Assembly (NCBI GenBank): GCA_014377395.1
Contig: JACMPS010000016.1
Coordinates: 1-10,296 of the forward strand
DNA: 10,296 nucleotides
DNA from: Chthonomonadaceae bacterium
GTDB lineage: Bacteria; Armatimonadota; Chthonomonadetes; Chthonomonadales; Chthonomonadaceae
Reading direction: 5' to 3'
Part shown: piece after piece, positions 1 through 6,049 of the stretch
Numbering within the stretch: the first letter of the stretch is position 1
How the letters are laid out: the number at the start of each line of letters is the position of its first letter
Made by a program: the position numbers and the translations under genes
Notes under the pieces: generated by a model
The model's input: the letters and a program-made list of their open reading frames with translations, nothing else
The model's database searches: none
Told to the model about the DNA's origin: nothing

Positions 1-47
1 GTGGCGGTAGCACACAGAGTGCCTCCGTGTCGGTGCAACCGCAGTAA
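1..47 (+). CDS. C-terminal end of an upstream gene (partial)
   Basis: Reading from base 3 gives GGSTQSASVSVQPQ followed by TAA at 45-47. This is a plausible low-complexity Gly/Ser/Gln tail of a protein whose body lies outside the window. The other two plus frames either stop at once or run on without sense. A strong intrinsic terminator starts about 50 bases later, which supports a gene ending here. Nothing can be said about function. Confidence 0.5.
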   Translation, partial: GGSTQSASVSVQPQ

Positions 48-96
48 GTCTCTTCGCCTTCGCGTAAGTACAGACATTCAATCAAAGCAAAAATAG

Positions 97-142
97 AAGC
101 TGATGAAAACGTCGTTTCGTTTTCATCGGCTTTCTGTCGTTT
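97..142 (+). terminator. rho-independent terminator after the upstream gene
   Basis: A 15-bp stem forms between 97-111 and 118-132 with a six-base loop (TCGTTT) and one G-T wobble. It is followed by the T-rich tract TTTCTGTCGTTT. It sits about 50 bases after the stop codon at 47, and so should end transcription of that gene before the secreted orphan at 290. Confidence 0.75.
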
Positions 143-289
143 AGTACATGCTTAGATTTTTCTTTGTCAACCTTGTCTTTTTTGCCCTGACGAAAGGCGA
201 ACAAGAAGCCGATAAATGATAGTGGCGGAATATTTACGCCGTTACTCCATTTTACCGCTCCTCTTGAGCATTATTTAGAGAGGATTGAG

Positions 290-715
290 ATGCGAAGATT
301 CATTCTGTTTGCAACAATGTGGGTTTTGCTTGTCGGATTGCGTGCGCCTCGATTGGAAGCACAGACGGCAACGTTTGTCGTAACCGGGTTTTCCAGCGGG
401 ACTGATTTTGCTGTTCGCAAGACCGAGAGCGGCGTAGACACCGTTTCCGTGCCAAAAGGGTTGCAAGAGGTCTTGAAGGTTCGTTGCATTGCGACTTTTG
501 ATCCTTTTATCAACTTTTTTGTGATGCGCGATGCCTACGGAACAAACAGTTCCTTTCTGGTGCGTCCCGGTTCCACTCAAACTTCCTTCGGTCAATACTT
601 GAATGTACCGCTGTGTCTCGGTGGGATCAACACCTACACCGTTGAATACTACAATATTCTTGGACGATTGGTAACAACCAAGCAACTAGACATCAACCTG
701 ATTGATCTGCAATAA
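290..715 (+). CDS. small secreted protein, family not recognised
   Basis: This 141-residue protein starts with a typical Sec signal peptide. It has a basic start (MRR), a hydrophobic stretch at about residues 4-17 and a likely cleavage near residue 24-25 (LEA/Q), leaving a mature chain of about 117 residues. The ATG is supported by AGAGAGG at 277-283, six bases upstream. The mature part looks beta-rich, with alternating Thr/Val/Phe and many Gly and Asn. It has two cysteines, in VRCIA and PLCLG, that could form a disulfide outside the membrane. No catalytic motif is visible and I do not recognise the family. It stands alone: a terminator precedes it and another follows 20 bases after its stop, so it is probably transcribed as a single gene. 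A small extracellular or envelope protein is the safest description. Confidence 0.8.
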   Translation: MRRFILFATMWVLLVGLRAPRLEAQTATFVVTGFSSGTDFAVRKTESGVDTVSVPKGLQEVLKVRCIATFDPFINFFVMRDAYGTNSSFLVRPGSTQTSFGQYLNVPLCLGGINTYTVEYYNILGRLVTTKQLDINLIDLQ

Positions 716-734
716 TCCGAATCCGGTTTTTCTG

Positions 735-780
735 CCCCAGTGTTTCTCACGAGAAGCACTGGGGTTTTTCGTTTTTTTTT
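735..780 (+). terminator. rho-independent terminator of the secreted orphan
   Basis: A stem pairs 735-746 with 753-764. The outer eight pairs (CCCCAGTG with CACTGGGG) are perfect, the inner pairs include one wobble, and the loop is six bases. It is followed by TTTTTCG and then a run of T through 780. It lies 20 bases after the TAA of the gene ending at 715. Confidence 0.9.
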
Positions 781-782
781 CG

Positions 783-971
783 TCTCTGTGTCGTGTACGT
801 AAAGGCGGAATTTACCATCCACTGCGTTAGAGAACACGGAGACACAGAGAGAGACAAGGGGAAAGTGTCAAGTATTAAGTGTTGGGAAGGAAATGGCAGA
901 GTGCTTTTTCATCGGCTCCCCTCTCCCAGATTTTGGGGGAGGGGTTGGGGGTAGGGGCTTGACACTTCCCC
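783..971. repeat. nested inverted repeats, probably dispersed intergenic repeat sequence
   Basis: Three inverted repeats lie in this block. The first pairs TCTCTGTGTC (783-792) with GACACAGAGA (841-850). The second pairs 858-872 with 958-971, around GTGTCAAG and CTTGACAC, with one extra A on the left. Inside the second, a C-rich arm (918-927) pairs with a G-rich arm (935-944) as a 10-bp stem with one wobble and a seven-base loop, followed by a G-rich run up to about 957. Sequences of the type CCCCTCTCCC / GGGAGAGGGG followed by a G-rich tail, and runs like GAGACACAGAGAG, are familiar as dispersed intergenic repeats in several bacterial phyla. That this block belongs to such a family is inference from memory. 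No open reading frame here looks coding. Confidence 0.5.
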
Positions 972-982
972 CCGTCAGAATC

Positions 983-1022
983 AAAAAAGGCTCCGTTAGA
1001 ATGTGGCCACATTCTAACGGAG
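983..1022 (-). terminator. 32-bp perfect palindrome with T-runs, terminator of the minus-strand RNA
   Basis: Bases 991-1022 are a perfect 32-base palindrome centred on GG/CC between 1006 and 1007. On the minus strand the hairpin is followed by CC and TTTTTT (983-988), a classical intrinsic terminator. On the plus strand it is followed by ACTCTTTT, so it may also work weakly in that direction. No protein gene ends here on the minus strand. What it would terminate is the structured non-coding region at 1023-1417. Confidence 0.8.
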
Positions 1023-1417
1023 ACTCTTTTGCAATGCGTTTTGCGGAGTGTGACCGATACAGTTGCTTTTCATAAAGCAAGGCATCGTTTGTCGGTTGAA
1101 GTTGGAAGTCCGTTCTCCTCGCCTGAGAGGTTGCGCGTGTCGTGCGCTATCGTCTCTCGTCAGGGCTACTCGCTTATGCGTGTCATCTCGGAGTAACTCA
1201 CGAGGACATCGGCGAGAGTGGGGTTCCATTTTCAGGCGTCGCACTCCTCTAAATGATCAGGTGGCGTCATCTGCTCACTCCTTTCACCCGCCCCATGCTC
1301 GTCGTAGTGGACGTGAGGGTTTTCATTGGATACATGGCTCCTCCTCTTATACAGGTGGATTTCTCCAGGGGATGAAACTGAGGGTTGCGATTCGTTTTTC
1401 TCTACTTCGCTACTCTC
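983..1417 (-). ncRNA. candidate structured non-coding RNA, family not recognised
   Basis: This stretch has no convincing reading frame on either strand but carries the marks of an independent minus-strand RNA gene of about 435 nt. A sigma70-type promoter lies just upstream (1424-1452), a strong terminator closes it (983-1022), and the body is dense in short stems. Visible helices include 1063-1069 with 1074-1080 (loop TCAT), GCGC 1133-1136 with 1144-1147, an imperfect hairpin from 1181-1208 (TGTC/GACA, CTCG/CGAG, GAG/CTC), and 1154-1161 with 1211-1218. The last one competes with pairing of 1154-1158 to 1125-1129, so two alternative folds are possible. A motif GGAGTG...GACGCC (minus strand) occurs twice, at 1263-1281 and 1235-1247. 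I looked for the hallmarks of RNase P RNA, tmRNA, SRP RNA, 6S RNA and common riboswitches and found none. It could be a new regulatory RNA, a diverged known RNA or the remnant of something else. Confidence 0.45.
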
Positions 1418-1423
1418 TTCTTA

Positions 1424-1483
1424 ATCTTATCATAACAATTCTAAAACCGCAACAGTTTTCCAAACTATTTTGAATCTTTTTTT
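1424..1483 (-). promoter_or_regulatory. sigma70-type promoter with A-rich upstream tract
   Basis: On the minus strand, TTGCGG (1447-1452) and TAAGAT (1424-1429) are separated by exactly 17 bases. Upstream of the -35 box, 1453-1483 is AT-rich with A-tracts, including seven As opposite 1477-1483, resembling an UP element. The predicted start is near 1417 and no protein gene follows on this strand, so it would drive the non-coding RNA candidate. This arrangement is typical of stable RNA genes, but it is a pattern match only. Confidence 0.5.
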
Positions 1484-1544
1484 GAGATAGTCTTTTTACG
1501 GGTTTCAGGATTGATTGCCTTCGCTAAACTACCCCCGCATCGTC

Positions 1545-1595
1545 GTGTTAGAATCAAAAGCAACCTCCTCTCCTTTCTGAGAGAGGAGGTTGCTT
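1545..1595 (-). terminator. rho-independent terminator of the DUF3352 gene
   Basis: Bases 1558-1572 and 1581-1595 form a perfect 15-bp stem with an eight-base loop. Read on the minus strand, the stem ends in GCTTTTGATTC, a short U-tract. It lies about 70 bases downstream of the minus-strand stop at 1664, so it ends that message before the RNA-like region begins. The bases AGAATCAAAA next to this hairpin also occur next to the palindrome at 991. Confidence 0.8.
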
Positions 1596-1663
1596 CCACA
1601 AGAAACTTCGAGCAAATGAAGCCCTTATGTGACTACAATTTCATTTCGCATCAGAGGTTGCAA

Positions 1664-3634
1664 TTAGAGTGTGTCATCCGCAATAACAGGCTTGATTTTG
1701 TTTTTATTCGCCTGTTTGGAGAATTTGCCACCGAGTTGCAGGGCGCGATCCCAATCAAGTGGGTAAAAGACGGTTCCCTGTGAGGTTTTGCCGTCATACT
1801 TGCCTTGTGCATAGAGTCCGGCATTAGCACCGCCAAACAGATTAACAATATCGGAGGCGATTGTGTCGTCGCCTTCCTTTGATCCGTCCTTGAAACTTTC
1901 CTCAATGAAAGGGCGAAGTCGTTGCATAATCTGCCCTACCCCAATCCAACTCCATGTCTGAGTGCCCTGCGTTAGTGCGTCCTGCAAAGCAACGCTGTTC
2001 GGATCGGTGGCTACGGAAGGAGAGCGCCCTTCCGCCGAGTCGAGAGCTTTCTCCAGCATCGCTTCGGAGGTCGCCAGAATGATCGAGCGTCCGACAATCG
2101 CCCAGACAATCGTTTTTCCGTTCACGTAGTCGCCGCGCTTGTGTTTCGTTTCCGTGTTCAACCCTTTGTCCATGCCTTTATACGAGGCGGTACGCAGTTT
2201 CGAGGCTTTGCGTTTTTTACGCGGCGTCGCATATTTCGGTGAAGGGCGGCGGCTCGGTGGAACCGCACCACGATACTGACCGGGTTTCGGCTCAATCATG
2301 TCGGTGAGGGACGTTCGCATTGAGTTCGCGCTTTTCCTATCGAGCGCGATCAGGGTTACACTCCCCTTTTGAGTGGTTGTGAAGCGGACAGGCTTACCGC
2401 CTTTTTCCGCTGCCTTTTTCTCGATGATCGTTTTAATCTTCTGAGACAAAGAAGCAGGGTCGCCATTGTTTTCGTCGGTGATATAAACGACGGCATCAAT
2501 AAAGCCGTCGGGATTAGTCTGATCAGGGTATAGCGCGAGGGTCGCCTGCCCCCGCAACGCCGGAAGAATATCGTCACTGAGGGAGAGTCCGCTCTCCTTC
2601 TGGAATTCTTTCAGTCCGTCATTGAAGTCTTTTTTCGAGGTGGCGTCCGAGGTCCATACTTCCTCTAGCGCGTCCAGCATCAGCGTCGGTTGCGAGACAC
2701 TATAAACGAGATAAGGATTGGCAGGCAGTGCCTTGAGTGAACTTGCACTTAGTGGCTTGACACGAGCAAAGGTACTCCAGAAGGGACTTTTTGTGGCGTC
2801 AATCGGAGCAAAGTATTTGATCTGCAATCCTTCGGCACGAACGGTGGCACTCACCGCCATCCATGAGACCGCGTTGAACATTCCTTCCATCGGTGCAAAA
2901 CCCGAAAGTGCCTTGTTTTTTCTGCCGCCTCGAGACGCTGTGTCTTCCATATTTTTGATGAAAGACTTGTACGCTCTCGGAGAAATAAAGCCCATGAAAT
3001 TCGCGTCGGCATCCAAACTTGCTCGTGCTTCTCGGTACTCATTTGTCGTTTCGAGAGAAGGCTTGCGATGTGCGGCAACCTCAGCACATTTGCGGAGGGA
3101 GGTGAGTTGAGGAGCCACTACGAGATAGCCGTCCTCAAGGATCGCCACGCTATCCATCTCCTTGATTCGGTAGTACTCCAAACCGAGCGAACGAGAGAAA
3201 GTGGCGTTTGTCTTCAGCCATTTCAGGATTCCATCGCGGTCTGAAACACTAACGAAGTAAGCCATTTCGGGCATACTTTTGCTGTTGAAGTCCACATCGC
3301 CGAGTAACACCGCCGCATAGTTGTCGGTGAGAAAAGGACGCAACTGCCCCATAGGAGAAGGTTTGCCGTCCTTGTCCGCGAAAAGTTCGTCGATTCCGTC
3401 CCCCAGCCCATAGGTGCGAAATGTTTCCCGCAACTTGTTGAAAAGCGTGACCTGTGACGGGGACGGGTTTGTATCGAGCGTGAAAACCATCAGGGAATCG
3501 GCGGGAATCAGGGCAACAGCGGCTTCTCCGGCACGATGAAAAAAGTGGCGGTAGGCAAGTACGCTCCCGGAGGACAGGGTGAGCGCTACGGCGGAAACTG
3601 CAATCAAACGACGTTTTTGTTTTAATCGAGGCAT
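1664..3634 (-). CDS. membrane-anchored DUF3352-family protein
   Basis: The 656-residue product begins with a basic segment (KQKRR) and a hydrophobic segment at about residues 10-28, a signal peptide or uncleaved anchor. The rest should lie outside the cytoplasmic membrane. The order of features resembles DUF3352 proteins: IPADSLMVFTLDT near residue 43, repeated stretches of the type YAAVLLGDVDF and YLVVAPQ, and SDDILPALRGQATLALYP at about 353-370. The family has no established biochemical role. A basic, low-complexity insert at about 449-501, rich in Lys, Arg, Pro and Ser, interrupts the otherwise regular domain. The ATG at 3634 is supported by GAAGGAG six bases upstream (3641-3647). It is the last gene of the minus-strand block and is followed by an intrinsic terminator. 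Family assignment is from memory of sequence style, and function is unknown. Confidence 0.75.
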   Translation of the reverse strand: MPRLKQKRRLIAVSAVALTLSSGSVLAYRHFFHRAGEAAVALIPADSLMVFTLDTNPSPSQVTLFNKLRETFRTYGLGDGIDELFADKDGKPSPMGQLRPFLTDNYAAVLLGDVDFNSKSMPEMAYFVSVSDRDGILKWLKTNATFSRSLGLEYYRIKEMDSVAILEDGYLVVAPQLTSLRKCAEVAAHRKPSLETTNEYREARASLDADANFMGFISPRAYKSFIKNMEDTASRGGRKNKALSGFAPMEGMFNAVSWMAVSATVRAEGLQIKYFAPIDATKSPFWSTFARVKPLSASSLKALPANPYLVYSVSQPTLMLDALEEVWTSDATSKKDFNDGLKEFQKESGLSLSDDILPALRGQATLALYPDQTNPDGFIDAVVYITDENNGDPASLSQKIKTIIEKKAAEKGGKPVRFTTTQKGSVTLIALDRKSANSMRTSLTDMIEPKPGQYRGAVPPSRRPSPKYATPRKKRKASKLRTASYKGMDKGLNTETKHKRGDYVNGKTIVWAIVGRSIILATSEAMLEKALDSAEGRSPSVATDPNSVALQDALTQGTQTWSWIGVGQIMQRLRPFIEESFKDGSKEGDDTIASDIVNLFGGANAGLYAQGKYDGKTSQGTVFYPLDWDRALQLGGKFSKQANKNKIKPVIADDTL

Positions 3635-3680
3635 AGAAATCTCCTTCGGGAGTTAGAACGTGGCTTTATGCCAGCATTTG

Positions 3681-3708
3681 GAAAAGGGTTCGCTTCCTCA
3701 CTGAAGCG
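3681..3708 (-). terminator. weak candidate terminator after the methyltransferase remnant
   Basis: CGCTTC (3691-3696) pairs with GAAGCG (3703-3708) around a six-base loop. On the minus strand this is followed by AACCCTTTTCC. The stem is short and the T-run has only four bases, so it would terminate poorly. It lies between the end of the methyltransferase remnant and the start of the DUF3352 gene. Confidence 0.3.
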
Positions 3709-3728
3709 CAAAACCAGCACCAAAAATC

Positions 3729-4095
3729 CTACTGAGACTCCAACCTATCTGCTTTGATGTCGGTAGGCGAGGGCGAGGCACGTCTTGAAACCCAGGCATG
3801 AATCAGGAGGCTCTGATAAATCTGCACGGGTATCTCGAAGCCACCCTCAACAATAATTGCTTCTACCTCCTGAGGGGGCAGTATCGCCACATCACGCCCA
3901 AAAGAAGACCGCATTTTCTTGATCTCTTCCTCTGGTATCTCGGTATGCCTCCACATTTGCACCCAAATGTCGAACATAACCCGAAAATTTACTGAGTTGA
4001 CATCATAAGCGAGATCGGAACTAATCAGCATTCCCTGCGGACAGAGGCGAAGCGCGTTCCTGATCGAAAGCAGCTTTGGCTTCCTGATTCTTCAT
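3729..4095 (-). pseudogene. class I SAM-dependent methyltransferase with its catalytic core deleted
   Basis: Two ends of one protein family lie side by side in different frames. From the ATG at 4095 the sequence reads MKNQEAKAAFDQERA, which resembles the start of small SAM-dependent methyltransferases (EAK.AFD...), and stops at 4021. The frame that ends at 3729 reads ALRLCPQGMLISSDLAYD and continues to GRDVAILPP, GGFEIPVQIYQSLLIHAW and VSRR, a clear C-terminal third of the same type of enzyme. The roughly 120-130 residues normally between them, which hold the SAM-binding motif I (GxGxG) and the rest of the Rossmann fold, are missing. The join near 4050 also shifts the frame. The frame of the C-terminal part has a TGA just upstream (about 4092-4094), so at best a 100-residue fragment could start at the ATG at 4031. 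It cannot bind SAM and is almost certainly inactive. Its original substrate is unknown. Confidence 0.75.
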
Positions 4096-4173
4096 AACGA
4101 AAGCAAACTCTTCTCTTATTGGGGAACACTTTTAAGACGGAGTAGCCGCGCCTGAGGTTTCTAAACTTTGCCC

Positions 4174-5208
4174 TTACGGAACGGACATTTCATAGAGTGG
4201 TGGGTTCGCCCCTTCGCTCGTCATCAAAATGGCTCCATTGTCATGGCGATAACAGATTGATTCGCCCTGCTTTGTAAGAGGAAGCATAAATTCTTGTGGG
4301 GCGGATTTAAGGGTTTGTGAAATGGATTTGCCCGCACTCAGTTTCCACTGATACCCTTTGATGTAGGTGCGGATAACGAGGTGAGTGCCATCGGGAGAAA
4401 TCGCTCCTCCCGTTGCCTGACGTTCGCCCCGCCCCAATTTGTCATCTCCTGAGAAAAACGTGTTCTGAAAGGCAAACGCACCGATTTTCTTTGCCGTCAT
4501 CACGCCGCTTTTGCTCAGGGGAACCGGAAGCGAGTAGATGCCGCTGTGTCCGTCTCGCTCCTTTGACACCAGGATAATCTCGCCTGTGCGGGGATGAACC
4601 ATTACCGTTTCACAGTCGTGATTGCCGTCCGGGTAGCGATACTGAAATGTTTCCACGCCATTCAGAGGAACGTCGTCACGCAAGGTTTTTTTGATCGTGC
4701 CGAGGTTCGGTTCGTCCACGCGATAAATGGTCATCACGCTTCGATCCAGATTGTTGTTGCCTGTATCGCCTGCATAAATCGCCGTATGACCCGAATGTTG
4801 AGAGGGGCCAACTGCCATGTCTTCCCAATCCACATTGTGAGCGTTCTGGAGGTGAAACCGAGCCTTTGTGTGACCGCTACGATCAATCGCAAACACGAAC
4901 GCACCGTCTCCTGAATCGTTGTGCGTGTACAGGAAACCGGGGTTACGAGAGGAGGCGGCTAACCCCGAACTTTCGTTGATGCGGGGATCGTCCAATTTTG
5001 CAAGGAGGCGAGAGGTCGGAGCAATGGCACGAGACCCCGCAGGAAAAAAGGCTTTTAAGGCACGTTTTGCGGCTTGTTTGGCGTCATGTCCGGTTTGTCG
5101 GGCGTGAAGGCGAGACAGGGAAATACGATGCGCCGCAAGAGGAAGCGCGAAAACGGGCGCAATTAGAAAGGTCAGGATCAGTGCCCGTCTTTTTCCGGCT
5201 TTAATCAA
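4174..5208 (-). CDS. secreted propeller-like protein of unknown function
   Basis: The 344-residue product has a clear Sec signal peptide (KAGKRR, then a hydrophobic stretch at about 9-24). The start is a TTG at 5206-5208; no ATG or GTG offers a better start, and the signal peptide begins right there. The body shows a recurring set of motifs known from secreted WD40/propeller-like hypothetical proteins: INESSG (77-82), THNDSGD (95-101), VDWEDMAVGP (126-135), IYAGDTGNNN (144-153), PDGNHDCE followed by HPRTGEIILVSK (193-216), and ATGGAISPDG with IRTY (265-282). The many Asp and Asn residues in these loops could bind calcium or another metal. The gene follows the phosphatase with a 39-base gap and is probably co-transcribed with it. 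An extracellular binding or hydrolase-like role is possible, but no catalytic set can be named. Confidence 0.75.
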   Translation of the reverse strand: MIKAGKRRALILTFLIAPVFALPLAAHRISLSRLHARQTGHDAKQAAKRALKAFFPAGSRAIAPTSRLLAKLDDPRINESSGLAASSRNPGFLYTHNDSGDGAFVFAIDRSGHTKARFHLQNAHNVDWEDMAVGPSQHSGHTAIYAGDTGNNNLDRSVMTIYRVDEPNLGTIKKTLRDDVPLNGVETFQYRYPDGNHDCETVMVHPRTGEIILVSKERDGHSGIYSLPVPLSKSGVMTAKKIGAFAFQNTFFSGDDKLGRGERQATGGAISPDGTHLVIRTYIKGYQWKLSAGKSISQTLKSAPQEFMLPLTKQGESICYRHDNGAILMTSEGANPPLYEMSVP

Positions 5209-5247
5209 AGTTTCACCCGTTCCTCGTTTGCTAACGCTTCTTTTTAT

Positions 5248-5949
5248 CTACTCTCTGGCGAGATTGTAGCCTTCGACTTTTTGCTTTGCAGGTAATTTTG
5301 CATGAAGGGCAGGGTACTTTGTTTTAATCCATTCGCGCAAATCGGTGCCTTTACCGGTTTTACGATAAAGGGTGAAAAAGTCGTCCATTGCGTGTGCTTG
5401 TCCAAAAGAAAGATGTCCGTAACGCCACGTCAACTGCTCATGTTGCGCTTCGTCAAGGGGAACCCCTTTGTAGAGAGCAAGATAAAGTGTTCCCGCCAGA
5501 CCGGAGCGATCCGCCCCACCCCGGCAATGAAACAGAATGGGATAGGCGGCATGATCGAATGTGTCAAGAATTTTGTCGAGTTCGGGAGGCGGCGGAAATC
5601 GAACGGCACTAAGCGAAACATCAATATGCTTTGCTCCGAACTTTGTGGCGGAAGCCGTCTCGGAGCGATGCCACTCGTCCTTGTCGGAGCCGCCGCGCAA
5701 ATTCAAGAGGGTTTTGATCCCCTTTTCTTTCAGCACGGTTTCCAGAGTGTCGCCCGTAATTGCCGCGCTCCGATAAACTCGCCCCTCTTCCACCGTGCGA
5801 ACATTCCCCCCGAAGACACCCATGTACCACAGCAAAGAAAGCAAAGAGGCAAGGCAAAACAAAACGCCCCCGCCTACCTTCAATGCCTTCCGATTGCGGG
5901 GGCGTTTCTCTGAAGTTCGTACCATCGAATGTGAGGTCATCGTTGCCAA
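5248..5949 (-). CDS. membrane-anchored dual-specificity/tyrosine phosphatase
   Basis: This 233-residue protein carries the cysteine-phosphatase signature HCRGGADRSG at residues 141-150, with the nucleophile Cys142 and the phosphate-binding Arg148 in the C-x5-R pattern. Asp110 (HIDVSLSA), upstream of it, is a candidate general acid. A basic N-terminus and a hydrophobic segment at about 25-46 make it a single-pass membrane protein. With the positive charges on the N-terminal side, the catalytic domain is predicted outside the membrane. RVYRSAAITGDTLETVLKEKGIKTLLNLRG is the usual start of the DSP fold. Two starts are possible: TTG at 5949, with AAAGGAC 11 bases upstream, or ATG at 5940, without a good ribosome site. 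A phosphatase of this kind outside the membrane would act on small phosphorylated molecules or envelope sugars rather than cytosolic proteins; that is inference. The secreted propeller gene follows 39 bases later. Confidence 0.85.
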   Translation of the reverse strand: MATMTSHSMVRTSEKRPRNRKALKVGGGVLFCLASLLSLLWYMGVFGGNVRTVEEGRVYRSAAITGDTLETVLKEKGIKTLLNLRGGSDKDEWHRSETASATKFGAKHIDVSLSAVRFPPPPELDKILDTFDHAAYPILFHCRGGADRSGLAGTLYLALYKGVPLDEAQHEQLTWRYGHLSFGQAHAMDDFFTLYRKTGKGTDLREWIKTKYPALHAKLPAKQKVEGYNLARE

Positions 5950-6030
5950 AGCGTGTTCCCGTCCTTTACTGCTCTCATCCGTTCTGTTCTATTGTGTTCC
6001 AATACGAAATAAAAATTACCTGTACCCTTT

Positions 6031-6036
6031 ATTATA
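6031..6036 (-). promoter_or_regulatory. -10 box (TATAAT) upstream of the phosphatase gene
   Basis: The minus strand carries a perfect TATAAT at 6031-6036, giving a start near 6024 and a leader of about 75 bases before the phosphatase gene. The -35 region is poor (CAAGTT at 17-base spacing). The box lies just 14 bases past the stop of the deacetylase-like gene, so the phosphatase and propeller genes may have their own promoter. Confidence 0.4.
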
Positions 6037-6049
6037 ACCTAAATCTTCT

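Noticed and set aside
1120..1165. Glycine riboswitch or hammerhead ribozyme
   Set aside because: CTCTCAGGC recalls the glycine aptamer and CUGACGAGA recalls the hammerhead CUGANGA core. However, the partner motifs (the CCGAAGGGGCAA-type loop, and GAAA after stem II) are absent, and no glycine-metabolism gene follows.
983..1417. RNase P RNA, tmRNA, SRP RNA or 6S RNA as identity of the RNA candidate
   Set aside because: The plus strand has GGAAGTCC near 1104, but the rest of the RNase P core is missing. No TPsiC-like 3' end for tmRNA and no GGAAGGAAGCAGCC-type SRP loop was found, and the length does not fit 6S RNA.
1063..1473. A 136-codon plus-strand open frame in the RNA-like region
   Set aside because: Its composition is Arg/Ser/Leu rich without domain features, it has no ribosome site, it runs across the minus-strand promoter and stems, and it matches no family style I know.
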